A stretch of DNA of 64,000 nucleotides, taken from contig NZ_CP135052.1 in assembly GCF_029193595.2 (NCBI RefSeq), positions 124,001 through 188,000 of the forward strand, given 5' to 3'. The notes below the pieces were generated by a model. It saw only the letters and a program-made list of their open reading frames with translations. It had not been told where the DNA came from and searched no databases. How positions within the stretch are numbered: the stretch's first letter is position 1; every line of letters begins with the position of its first letter. This DNA comes from Providencia hangzhouensis (GTDB lineage: Bacteria > Pseudomonadota > Gammaproteobacteria > Enterobacterales > Enterobacteriaceae). The position numbers were made by a program, and so were the translations under genes. This document shows, piece after piece, positions 9,183-17,554 of the stretch.

Positions 9183-9472
9183 TATATTAATTAACCGTGA
9201 ATAAATTTCTTGTTGGCAAGTATACACTATTCTAGATAAGGGGGGAAAAGGGATACAGGGCGGTTAGCTATTAAATATAACACTTATGACAAATTGTTAG
9301 ATAGAACTTGTTATTAAACCAATGTAGGTTCAGCCAATAATTGTATTATCATCGGTATCATCTTTTCTTAAATAACATCACATAATTTCTACATCTATAA
9401 AGCTCAAAGCCTATCAGGTCTCAGTAGCTACAGGTATAATCACATAATTATCCGATAGATTTAGAGGCGAAG

Positions 9473-10012
9473 ATGGCGAAACTCACCTTACAAGAGCAAA
9501 TGCTAAAAGCAGGATTAGTTACTAGTAAGAAAATGGCAAAAGTGCAAAGAACGGCTAAAAAATCACGTGTTCAGGCGCGTGAAGCAAGGGAAGCCGTAGA
9601 AGAAAATAAAAAAGCACAGCTTGAGCGTGACAAACAATTGAGTGAGCAGCATAAACAAATGGTGCAATCCAAAGAGTTTAAAGCGCAAGTTAAACAACTT
9701 ATTGAAATGAATAAAGTTGATATTTCAAAGGGAGATATTAGTTTTAATTTCACAGATAACAACGTTATCAAGCAAGTTGTTGTAGACAAGATAACACAAA
9801 CGCAACTGATCAGTGGGCGTCTGGCGATTGCACGTTTAGCGATTGATAACAGTGATGTTAACGAGTATGTGATTATTCCAGCAAGTGTAGCGGATAAAAT
9901 AACGCAAAGAGATGCGGATAGTATCGTACTCAACAATGCTCTCAGCCAAGAAGAACAGGATGAAGATGACCCGTATGCGGACTTTAAGATCCCTGACGAC
10001 CTGATGTGGTAA
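9473..10012 (+). CDS. yaiL: DUF2058 nucleoprotein/polynucleotide-associated protein YaiL
   Basis: This 179-residue protein is near-identical in layout to E. coli YaiL: MAKLTLQEQMLKAGLVTSKK at the start, a long charged helical region (residues 15-75), IEMNKVDISKGDISFNFTD in the middle and an acidic tail DEDDPYADFKIPDDLMW. The start is supported by AGGCGAAG before ATG. The family is described as polynucleotide-associated, and its precise role is not settled. It is convergent with the pseudouridine synthase gene. Confidence 0.93.
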   Translation: MAKLTLQEQMLKAGLVTSKKMAKVQRTAKKSRVQAREAREAVEENKKAQLERDKQLSEQHKQMVQSKEFKAQVKQLIEMNKVDISKGDISFNFTDNNVIKQVVVDKITQTQLISGRLAIARLAIDNSDVNEYVIIPASVADKITQRDADSIVLNNALSQEEQDEDDPYADFKIPDDLMW

Positions 10013-10044
10013 TACTCGTCAAATTTTAAGTCGTAGCTTTGGCG

Positions 10045-10743
10045 TTAAAACGGGCTAGCGCTAAACATTTTAACGTTCTTCTGACTCGCAGGGTGAACAA
10101 AATGCAATTCGCTAGCGTGCAAAAGTAAACGTGGAGTCTGCTCAGTCCCTTGTAATAATCGCCCACCATATAGGTCACAGCCTAATATAGGGTAACCTAA
10201 TTTTTGGCAATGGATACGTAGCTGGTGGGTGCGCCCTGTCTCAGGGGTTAATTGGACACGGGTTACAGGTAACGATATCCCATTTTCTACAGGGTGATAC
10301 AGACGCTCTATCACTTGATAGTGGGAGCGGGCAGGTTTGCCATTCACCTCGCAAAGCGACATGCGGGGAAACTGTGCAGGGTCTTTTGCTATTGCCGCAT
10401 CAATGACACCCTCATCATTAGCTAAGTGGCCACAAAGTAGAGCTTGGTATATCTTAATGACGGAGCGTTGGCTAAATTGCTGGCTCAGAGCTGCATTGAT
10501 GGCTTTATTGCGAGCAACCACCATCAATCCAGATGTGCCGAAATCTAAACGGTGGACAAGGGTGCAGTCTGGGAATATTTTTACTAATCGGTGATGGACG
10601 GAGTCTAAGTTTTGTGGGTTTTTTCCAGAAAGGCTGAGTAGGCCACTTGGCTTATTAATAAGAACCAGATGCTCATCCTGATAGATAATTTCTATCTCAT
10701 CGTGACAGGGCGGAGCAATAAAGGTGTCGATGATTTCAGTCAT
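10045..10743 (-). CDS. RluA-family pseudouridine synthase
   Basis: The 232-residue protein has the family signature HRLDFGTSGLMVV with the catalytic Asp, an early NKPSGLLSLSG, and TPETGRTHQLRIHCQKLGYPILG near the C-terminus. It isomerises uridine to pseudouridine in rRNA or tRNA. It is closest in size and pattern to RluA (23S U746 and tRNA U32), but there is clear divergence, so the target site is not certain. ATG 10743 with AAAGG upstream is chosen over the longer frame from 10782. There is no S4 domain. Confidence 0.87.
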   Translation of the reverse strand: MTEIIDTFIAPPCHDEIEIIYQDEHLVLINKPSGLLSLSGKNPQNLDSVHHRLVKIFPDCTLVHRLDFGTSGLMVVARNKAINAALSQQFSQRSVIKIYQALLCGHLANDEGVIDAAIAKDPAQFPRMSLCEVNGKPARSHYQVIERLYHPVENGISLPVTRVQLTPETGRTHQLRIHCQKLGYPILGCDLYGGRLLQGTEQTPRLLLHASELHFVHPASQKNVKMFSASPF

Positions 10744-10925
10744 TAGCCTTTCCAGCAAAAAATGGTTGTTGATAATAACCAATTTTTAGTAGGTAGGCGA
10801 ACGCTGTCACTTGCATCACGTAAATTTATCACTCAGACTAAAAGCAAAGCCGTAGTCTGCACACGCATTGTGCTCTATACTGCGGGTTGTAAAAACTGAG
10901 TCAATAAAAGATTAATTAGGCGGTA

Positions 10926-11408
10926 ATGGCAATGAATGGAACGATCACAACATGGTTCGAAGATAAAGGTTTTGGATTTATCAAAGATGAGAATGGCGAT
11001 AACCGTTATTTTCATGTGGTTAAGGTTGCCAACCCAGATTTGATTAAAAAAAATGCTGCAGTTACTTTCGAACCGACGACAAATAATAAAGGGTTATCTG
11101 CTTTTGCGGTCAAAGTCATACCTGAAAGTAAATATATTTATATCGCAGGAGAACGGATTAAGATTACATCAATTAAATCCTATCGTGTTTATTCAGTAGA
11201 AGTACCTGCAGATACGCGTATCGATAAAGAAAATACCGTGTTATCAATTGGCGCATTAATGAATAGTATCAAACCAAAATCAGATAAACCTGGTCAAATG
11301 CGTTCATTGAAAAAATTAGAAATTAGTACGTTACATGGGACATCATTAACATTTTCGGAAGATGAAATTGATATCGATGAGGCTGTGAAACAACTTAAGT
11401 TTAAGTGA
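10926..11408 (+). CDS. Cold-shock-domain protein with C-terminal extension
   Basis: Residues 1-65 form a cold-shock domain. NGTITTWFEDKGFGFIKDE contains the RNP1 motif KGFGFI, and the RNP2-like YFHVV follows. The remaining 95 or so residues are a charged extension with no domain I recognise, so the protein (160 residues) is twice the size of CspA-type proteins. It probably binds single-stranded nucleic acid. AGGCGGT precedes two close ATGs (10926 and 10932), and either may be used. A terminator follows directly. Confidence 0.85.
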   Translation: MAMNGTITTWFEDKGFGFIKDENGDNRYFHVVKVANPDLIKKNAAVTFEPTTNNKGLSAFAVKVIPESKYIYIAGERIKITSIKSYRVYSVEVPADTRIDKENTVLSIGALMNSIKPKSDKPGQMRSLKKLEISTLHGTSLTFSEDEIDIDEAVKQLKFK

Positions 11409-11419
11409 TTTCTTGTCAG

Positions 11420-11456
11420 GTAAACAGCGCCACTCTTGAGTGCTGTTTACTTGTTT
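11420..11456 (+). terminator. Intrinsic terminator after the cold-shock-domain gene
   Basis: A hairpin pairs GTAAACAG-CACTC (11420-11435, with a small internal bulge) with GAGTG-CTGTTTAC (11438-11450) and is followed by TTGTTT. It begins 11 bases after the stop codon. Confidence 0.7.
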
Positions 11457-11507
11457 ATTACTTAATAGAGTCATTTGAAAGCTAGCTAGGCTTATCGGAG
11501 AGGGGAT

Positions 11508-12248
11508 ATGTTAGATTTCTTAAAAAATTACGATAATTTAACCATTAGCGAAAAAAAAGTCTTAAAATACCTGACTGATAATATTACAGATATCCCTTAC
11601 TTAAATATTAATGAACTAGTTGCTAAAACCTTTGTTTCTAAAACAGTTATTATTAATTTGTCGCAAAAATTAGGGTTTAGTGGATTTAAAGAACTTAAGT
11701 TTCAGATTAATAATTATATTTTAACAAAAAATAAAACTGAAAAAATCACACCTTCGTCTTATAAAAAACAACTCGAAAAAAATATTAATAAAAGTTTTAC
11801 ATTAATTAACGAAGAGCAAATTAGCGATTGCGCTAAAATACTACATAAATCGAGAAATATTTTTATTGTTGCCAGAGGGACAAGTAAAGCTGTTGGCTAT
11901 TATCTTGAACACTTACTATTTGCGTTAGGTTTACACTGTTTTTTTATTAATGACTACAATTTATCTGACTCTTTCACTCGATTAGTTAGCAAAGATGACA
12001 CCGTCATTTTTATCTCACTATCAGGGGGAACCAAAAAAATTATTGAAACAGCAAAAATTGTGCAATTAAAAGGGGCAAATATCATTAGTATGACCGCTTT
12101 TAATACTAATGAACTAACCACTTATACTGATAATACTTTGTTTTGTTTTGCCGATAATTTTGATACTAAAAGAGATGACACAAAATCCAGAATTGGCTTT
12201 TTTATTTTAGTTGATTTACTTATCAATGAATTAGAAAATCTACTTTAA
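11508..12248 (+). CDS. RpiR-family regulator (HTH plus SIS domain)
   Basis: This 246-residue protein has an N-terminal RpiR-type helix-turn-helix (NINELVAKTFVSKTVIINLS, residues about 34-53) and a C-terminal SIS sugar-phosphate-binding domain. The SIS part contains FIVARGTSKAVGYYL and IFISLSGGTKKIIETA. Such regulators sense phosphosugars and control the neighbouring catabolic genes. The PTS permease and lyase genes that follow on the same strand are the likely targets. The gene is unusually AT-rich. Confidence 0.9.
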   Translation: MLDFLKNYDNLTISEKKVLKYLTDNITDIPYLNINELVAKTFVSKTVIINLSQKLGFSGFKELKFQINNYILTKNKTEKITPSSYKKQLEKNINKSFTLINEEQISDCAKILHKSRNIFIVARGTSKAVGYYLEHLLFALGLHCFFINDYNLSDSFTRLVSKDDTVIFISLSGGTKKIIETAKIVQLKGANIISMTAFNTNELTTYTDNTLFCFADNFDTKRDDTKSRIGFFILVDLLINELENLL

Positions 12249-12321
12249 ATTTTCTTTTTTATTTTCTAAGAGAACTTCACTCGTCTTTCATTCTTATCTT
12301 TGGTAGATAGTTTTTATTAAC

Positions 12322-12350
12322 ATGACCTAAGTCATTAGTTATGACCTAAG
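12322..12350 (+). promoter_or_regulatory. Direct repeat upstream of the PTS gene, possible RpiR operator
   Basis: The decamer ATGACCTAAG occurs at 12322-12331 and again at 12341-12350, 19 bases apart start to start (two helical turns), with a further TAAGTCAT between. It lies about 90 bases before the permease start, where the operator of the upstream RpiR-type regulator would be expected. The assignment is inferred from position only. Confidence 0.4.
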
Positions 12351-12441
12351 ATAACTTTTAAAACCGTGACATCATTTCTTTTATAATCCCCCCAAGCTAG
12401 TATGCCTTTAATTCTAATAATAGAAGTCATAAGGAAACAGT

Positions 12442-13998
12442 ATGGCCAGAAAAAAGTTTGGTGAATCTATTCAACGCTTTGGGAGAACATTACTCCTTCC
12501 AATAGGTGTTTTAGCACCTATTGGTATGATATTGGGTATCAGTGGTGCATTAGTGCAAACTTATATGATTGCACGTTTTCCTTTTCTCGGAAATGAAACG
12601 GTTAATGCATTACTTGTCAGCATTCGTTCAATCGCGGGTGTTATTTTTGATAATATTCCCCTATTGTTTGCTATGGGTGTGGCCTATGGTATGAGCCATC
12701 GAGATAAGGGGATCGCCGTCTTTGCGTCGGTTGTCGGCTACTTGTCGCTGATCATCACCATGAATATTTGGTTAGTGCTTACTGGTAAACTTGCAGACCC
12801 TGCAATGATGGGGCAAGTAGGACAAATTAAAGTTCTTGGTATACAAACTTTAAATATCAGTGCCGCAGGAGGGATTATTACCGGTTTGATTGCCGCTTGG
12901 GCGACTGATAAGTTCTATAACCTTGAATTGCCAACCGCATTTGCTTCCTTTTCTGGTAAAAAATCCGTCTCTATTATTATGATCGGTTTAATGATTGGAG
13001 TGGGTGCGTTATTACCGTTTATTTGGGAAGTATTAGTCCAAGGTTTGATGAAACTCTCCGCGGTATTTTTAAGTCCTGTAGGGCCATTTTTTACCGCGGG
13101 TGGTGAACGTTTATTTATTCCATTTGGTTTACACCATGTATGGAACGTTTTATTTAGATTTACTGAGGCGGGTGGTACTTATGTTATTGACGGACAAACC
13201 TTTGTTGGTGTTGTTCCTGCATTAACTGAGGTGCTATTTAACCAAGGCCCAGATAGTGAATATTGGTCGATGATGCCAAGTTTGACTCGCTTTATGGCGC
13301 AGCAACAAATGCTAGTCACACTATTCCTATTCCCTGCAATTGCTCTTGCTATTTACAAAACATCGAAGAAAGAAAACCGCGCAGAAGTGAAATCCATGCT
13401 GGTTACCATGGTATTAACAGCCATGCTTGGTAACGTCACGGAGCCACTCGAATTTACCTTCGTATTTATTGCGCCATTATTGTACTTAATTTACGCCATT
13501 ATTGTCGGTATCGGTGCGGTATTACTTTCTTTAGCTGAGGTCGGTATTGGTTATATTCGTGGAACCGTATTTGATTTCACGATTTTTGGTCTACTGTACG
13601 AAAACACTAACTGGATTTTCTTGGTTATTATCGGTAGCTGTTTGGCTGTCGTCACTTATTTTATTTTCTACTGGGCCATTATTAAGTTTGATATAAAAAC
13701 ACCAGGTCGCGAAGAATCGAGTAATCTGAAAAATACCTTAATTAAAGAAAAACGTTATGGCGAAATTGCAGAAATTTTAATTCAAGCGTTAGGTGGCAAA
13801 CAAAATATTCGTAACGTAGATAACTGTATTACCCGTATGCGTATTGATGTTGGAGAAGTGAACCAAATTGATAAAGATTTAATGTTGGAATCAGGATGTA
13901 CCGCATTCTTCTTTCCATCGGCAAACCACGTCCATGTTGTATATGGACCAAAGGTTGAGTTTGTTCGCAATGCTGTTGATGAAGCAATGAAGAAATAA
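12442..13998 (+). CDS. PTS sugar permease EIICB, glucose/maltose family
   Basis: The 518-residue protein starts with an EIIC membrane domain (residues about 1-425; family blocks FGRTLLLPIGVLAPIGMILG, FGLHHVWNVLFRF and GNVTEPLEFTFVF). It ends with an EIIB domain whose phosphorylation cysteine is C462 in DNCITRMRI. It would import and phosphorylate a hexose-type sugar. It is of the MalX/PtsG class, and the sugar is not determined by sequence. No EIIA is encoded here, so it must borrow one, such as Crr. AAGGAAAC precedes the start. The lyase gene follows after 14 bases. Confidence 0.92.
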   Translation: MARKKFGESIQRFGRTLLLPIGVLAPIGMILGISGALVQTYMIARFPFLGNETVNALLVSIRSIAGVIFDNIPLLFAMGVAYGMSHRDKGIAVFASVVGYLSLIITMNIWLVLTGKLADPAMMGQVGQIKVLGIQTLNISAAGGIITGLIAAWATDKFYNLELPTAFASFSGKKSVSIIMIGLMIGVGALLPFIWEVLVQGLMKLSAVFLSPVGPFFTAGGERLFIPFGLHHVWNVLFRFTEAGGTYVIDGQTFVGVVPALTEVLFNQGPDSEYWSMMPSLTRFMAQQQMLVTLFLFPAIALAIYKTSKKENRAEVKSMLVTMVLTAMLGNVTEPLEFTFVFIAPLLYLIYAIIVGIGAVLLSLAEVGIGYIRGTVFDFTIFGLLYENTNWIFLVIIGSCLAVVTYFIFYWAIIKFDIKTPGREESSNLKNTLIKEKRYGEIAEILIQALGGKQNIRNVDNCITRMRIDVGEVNQIDKDLMLESGCTAFFFPSANHVHVVYGPKVEFVRNAVDEAMKK

Positions 13999-14012
13999 AG
14001 AAGGGATACGAA

Positions 14013-15383
14013 ATGAGAGCATTATACGATTCTAAAAGTAAAACTATTGATGACCGTGGAATTAAAGACTTATTGTCTGATGAAGCAAAATATTCTACTT
14101 GGTTAATGTTTGAATCCATGCTGGCCCAAGCTCAAGCGGAACTGGGATTTATTCCACAATCCGCGGCAGATGAAATTAAAGAAAAGGCCGTTATCGAAAA
14201 TATCGATTTTGAAGAAATGAGCCGTATTTACCAAAAAATAGGCCATGGCTTTGTACCTTTCTTGAAAGTTTTAGTGAATGCTTGCTCTGAGGAAAGCGGT
14301 AAATATATCCATTATGGAATTACCACGCAAAATATTCAGCAAAGTTCACAGCTCTATATGATGAAAACTGTACATCATAAATTTATGTTGTTACTCGGTG
14401 AAATCATCGAAAACTTAGCCGATTTGGCCGAAAGAACCAAACATATGGTGATGCCGGGAAGAACTCATGGGCGTCATGCCATCCCCATCACCTACGGCTA
14501 TAAAGTTTCGGTGTGGATCAGCGATTTTATTGATTGCTATCAACGTATGAAAGAGTGTGAAAAACGGGTTTTCACTATTATGATGGGTGGTGCAGTTGGT
14601 GCATTTAACTCAATGCCTAGTGTTGGTATGGCGGTACAAAAACGTGTTGCTGAGTTGGTAGGGATGGAAGCCATGGAAGTGCCATCCAGAAACTTGAGTA
14701 CGCATAAGCTTGAATATATGGCAAATTTAGCGTTAATGGCCAATATTTGCCATAAAATCGGTGAAGAAGTTTATAGCACAACGTTAGAAGAAATTGCAGA
14801 GGTTTCTGAAGGCTTTACTAAAGGAACAGTGGGCAGTAGTACTATGCCGCATAAAATAAACCCAAAACTTGCTAAGGGAATTATTGCTAACTCACAGAAA
14901 TTATATTCTTTACCGAGTGTTGGTATGTATTCTGCGGTAAGGCCTTATGAAGGTGATAGTAGTTCTTATATGTTATTTGATGGGTTAATCGAAGAAGCTT
15001 TGGAATTGACCACGGAAATTTTACTAAGAACTGAAGAGCTTTCTAGGACGATTGTGCCACATGAAGAGAGAATGCTTCATAATGTCTTGAGAAACAAAGG
15101 GCTGGATAATACTGAGTATGTCATGATGAAGATGGCGGAAAAATTAGGCAAAGATAAAGCTCACTCCCTTCTGTATGAAGAAGCAATTAAAACTGCGGCG
15201 GATGGGGAAGATTTTTATACTAATTTGACCAAAAATAGTGTGATATCAGCAGCATTCAGTAATGAAGAAATTAAAGCAATGCTTGACCCGAGATCTTATA
15301 TCGGGTTATCCGTTGAAATTGCAGAAAAAGAAGCAAAACGTGGATTAGTCGTTTCGCAAGAAATTAAGCAACAGTACAAATAG
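14013..15383 (+). CDS. Aspartase/fumarase-superfamily lyase (adenylosuccinate-lyase-like)
   Basis: This 456-residue enzyme carries the superfamily signature GSSTMPHKINP at residues 274-284, plus GRTHGRHAIPITYGYK (residues about 150-165) and HYGITTQNIQQSS. It therefore breaks a C-N or C-O bond with release of fumarate or a similar acid. It resembles PurB and 3-carboxymuconate cycloisomerase relatives but has no diagnostic match I can name. Its place directly behind a PTS permease suggests that it acts on an imported, phosphorylated sugar derivative. It is AAGG-preceded (AAGAAGGGA). Confidence 0.85.
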   Translation: MRALYDSKSKTIDDRGIKDLLSDEAKYSTWLMFESMLAQAQAELGFIPQSAADEIKEKAVIENIDFEEMSRIYQKIGHGFVPFLKVLVNACSEESGKYIHYGITTQNIQQSSQLYMMKTVHHKFMLLLGEIIENLADLAERTKHMVMPGRTHGRHAIPITYGYKVSVWISDFIDCYQRMKECEKRVFTIMMGGAVGAFNSMPSVGMAVQKRVAELVGMEAMEVPSRNLSTHKLEYMANLALMANICHKIGEEVYSTTLEEIAEVSEGFTKGTVGSSTMPHKINPKLAKGIIANSQKLYSLPSVGMYSAVRPYEGDSSSYMLFDGLIEEALELTTEILLRTEELSRTIVPHEERMLHNVLRNKGLDNTEYVMMKMAEKLGKDKAHSLLYEEAIKTAADGEDFYTNLTKNSVISAAFSNEEIKAMLDPRSYIGLSVEIAEKEAKRGLVVSQEIKQQYK

Positions 15384-15417
15384 GTATTTTTAGTATTTAC
15401 TAAAAATTATTTTAAAT

Positions 15418-15455
15418 AAGGGGCTGTCTATTATATAGATAGCCCCTTACTTATT
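15418..15455. terminator. Bidirectional terminator between lyase and ytfE
   Basis: A 13-bp stem (15418-15430 with 15436-15448, one mismatch) has a short loop TTATA. It is followed by TACTTATTTATT on the + strand and preceded by A-rich sequence. It separates two convergent genes and can serve both. Confidence 0.75.
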
Positions 15456-16117
15456 TATTCGCCAGCGAGTGCTCTTGGGAATAATAAGTTATTTTCTAGG
15501 TTAATGTGATTCATTAAATCATCAATCAGTTCATTGATACCATTATACAACACACGCCAGGTAGTACAGGCTTCTGGCGGTGGTGTGACATTATTGGTAA
15601 TATCTTTAATTGCTTCTAAGATATCACTAGCATCATCATGTTCTTGTTCCATGACACTAATTGGACCTGCTGCGTTTCTGCCCATTCCGTTTTTTATCAT
15701 AGGGAATAAAACGCGTTCTTCTTTCATCATATGGCTAGCTAGTTCTTCCAGTAATGCTTCTAAGTATTTTGATAAACCTTTTGGCACGCTTGGCTTATTT
15801 ATATGAACGCGTTCAACTTTTTGTGCCTGTAGTATTAGTTCAGGTAATTGTTCTCTGTGCCTATCATGATAGCGAACAATGATAAAATCGATAATCTCAC
15901 TGAGTGGGGCTTTGCGCCAATCCTGTTCTAACGTTTCTGTGGCTAATTTAGCTAATTGGCTTTCTAATAGGTCAATATCTAACTTTAATTTTTCTGCGCT
16001 GCGATTCAGCGTCTGTTTGCCACCACAACAGTAATCCATATTATATTGGCGAAATAAAGAAGAAGCTCTAGGAATGGATAATGCGAGCTGTCCGAGTGTT
16101 TTATCTCTAAATTGCAT
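15455..16117 (-). CDS. ytfE: Iron-sulfur cluster repair di-iron protein YtfE (RIC)
   Basis: This 220-residue protein has the N-terminal ScdA domain with the CC pair (Cys30-Cys31 in NMDYCCGGK). The hemerythrin-like di-iron domain follows, with His/Glu ligands spread through [30 protein letters not shown] and [12 protein letters not shown]. It restores Fe-S clusters damaged by nitric oxide or peroxide. It lies 53 bases downstream of norV on the same strand and is probably in the same NO-induced unit, whereas in E. coli ytfE is a separate gene under NsrR. Confidence 0.95.
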   Translation of the reverse strand: MQFRDKTLGQLALSIPRASSLFRQYNMDYCCGGKQTLNRSAEKLKLDIDLLESQLAKLATETLEQDWRKAPLSEIIDFIIVRYHDRHREQLPELILQAQKVERVHINKPSVPKGLSKYLEALLEELASHMMKEERVLFPMIKNGMGRNAAGPISVMEQEHDDASDILEAIKDITNNVTPPPEACTTWRVLYNGINELIDDLMNHINLENNLLFPRALAGE

Positions 16118-16170
16118 ATGAGGTATCCTTTAAAAAATCATAAAATTCTGATGCTACTTTGTTATTTAAT

Positions 16171-17373
16171 TTATGCAGGTAATGCCCATTGGCGAGCAAT
16201 ATTACGCCCATACTCACGGCAGTCATCTAATGTTTTTGTGTCTGGTTTCCATTTTGCTTTTAAAGATAATGCGGTATCAAAACCGGCATCCATCAAACGT
16301 GTTTGAACACGGTCAACGGCGCCGCCATTCCAACCAAAACTACCGAAAGCAGCGGCTTTTTTATTTAAAAAACGTAAGCCTGTAATTTCTTCAAGCATAC
16401 CTGCTATTTTAGGCATCATGACATTATTCATGGTTGAGGTACCGACCAGTGCCGCTTTGGAGCGAAAAACATGAGTAATAATGTCGTTTTTATCACTGCG
16501 TGCAACGTTAAATATTTTAACCGCGACATTAGGGTCGGCTTCATTGATGCCTTGAGCGATTGCATCCGCCATTAAACGAGTATTATTTGACATGGTATCG
16601 TAGAAAATAGTGATACGATCTTCTTGATAATCTGCTGCCCATTTCAAATACAATTCAATGATTTGATTTGGATTATCACGCCATACTACTCCGTGAGATG
16701 TCGCTATCATATCGACAGGTAGATTAAAGCCTAAAATTTCATTTATTTTTGGCGTCACTAAGCGGCTAAATGGGGTAAGAATATTGGCGTAGTAACGCTG
16801 GCACTGTTCGAATAATTCATTTTGGTCGACTTCATCATTAAATAATCGCTCATCACAATAGTGCTGCCCGAAAGCATCATTACTAAAAAGTACGGCATCT
16901 TCAGTAAAATAAGTCATCATGCTGTCAGGCCAATGTAGCATTGGAGTCTCAATGAAAATCAATTGTTTATTGTTACCTATATCGAGCGTGTCACCTGTTT
17001 TAACGATTTTGAAATTCCATTCAGGATGATGGTGATGACCATTTATTGAATCAATGGCATTGGCTGTGCAATAGATCGGGGTATTAGGAATAAAGCTCAT
17101 TAATTCGGTTAATGCACCTGCGTGATCTTCTTCTGCATGGTTAATGACGATGTAGTCAATATCATTTAAATCAATTTGCGAGCGCAAATTTTGAACAAAC
17201 TCACGGCTAAATTTATGATCGACAGTATCAATAAGAACATTTTTTTCTTCGCGGATTAAATAGCTATTATAACTACTTCCCTTTAATGTTTTGTATTCGG
17301 TTCCATGAAAATCACGTACTTCCCAATCACGCTGACCTACCCAATGGATGTTATTTTTTACATGAATCGCCAT
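16171..17373 (-). CDS. norV: Flavodiiron nitric oxide reductase, NorV without rubredoxin domain
   Basis: The 400-residue protein contains the metallo-beta-lactamase-like di-iron domain (HxExDH ligands at residues 79-84) and the flavodoxin domain ([18 protein letters not shown], residues about 255-272). It matches E. coli NorV up to ARQWAL and then stops. E. coli NorV continues to 479 residues with a linker and a rubredoxin domain, which is absent here and not found in the following 53 bases. It reduces NO to N2O under anaerobic conditions but would need a separate electron donor. norW is not in the window. Its expression is likely NorR and sigma-54 dependent. Confidence 0.93.
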   Translation of the reverse strand: MAIHVKNNIHWVGQRDWEVRDFHGTEYKTLKGSSYNSYLIREEKNVLIDTVDHKFSREFVQNLRSQIDLNDIDYIVINHAEEDHAGALTELMSFIPNTPIYCTANAIDSINGHHHHPEWNFKIVKTGDTLDIGNNKQLIFIETPMLHWPDSMMTYFTEDAVLFSNDAFGQHYCDERLFNDEVDQNELFEQCQRYYANILTPFSRLVTPKINEILGFNLPVDMIATSHGVVWRDNPNQIIELYLKWAADYQEDRITIFYDTMSNNTRLMADAIAQGINEADPNVAVKIFNVARSDKNDIITHVFRSKAALVGTSTMNNVMMPKIAGMLEEITGLRFLNKKAAAFGSFGWNGGAVDRVQTRLMDAGFDTALSLKAKWKPDTKTLDDCREYGRNIARQWALPA

Positions 17374-17414
17374 ATTAATTTTGTCCTGTAGCTTTTAGAG
17401 TATAAGAAGACATA

Positions 17415-17430
17415 ATCAATATTCATGCCA
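17415..17430 (-). promoter_or_regulatory. Candidate sigma-54 promoter of norV
   Basis: On the minus strand TGGCAT (17430-17425), five bases, then TTGAT (17419-17415) approximates the -24/-12 sigma-54 consensus TGGCAC-N5-TTGCA. The -24 GG is intact; the -12 C is replaced. It lies about 42 bases before the norV start and downstream of the three NorR sites, as enhancer-dependent activation requires. Confidence 0.5.
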
Positions 17431-17483
17431 ATATCTAACATTTTGATTTTTAACTAAATTAAAATAATTTGTTTTAGTTTATA

Positions 17484-17539
17484 GTCAAAATGACTATGCT
17501 AAGTGTTGTCATTATGACTATAATTGTTGTCAAATTGAC
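17484..17539. promoter_or_regulatory. Three NorR enhancer sites
   Basis: Three 11-bp sites fit GTCA-N3-TGAC exactly: GTCAAAATGAC at 17484-17494, GTCATTATGAC at 17508-17518 and GTCAAATTGAC at 17529-17539, spaced 24 and 21 bases apart. E. coli also has three NorR sites in the norR-norV gap, which NorR occupies to activate sigma-54 transcription of norV. The third site lies directly before norR and may allow autoregulation. Confidence 0.88.
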
Positions 17540-17554
17540 AATGGGGAATGAATC

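Noticed and set aside
16118..16170. A leftover rubredoxin domain between norV and ytfE
   Set aside because: The 53 bases are too short, and no CxxC motif appears in any frame.
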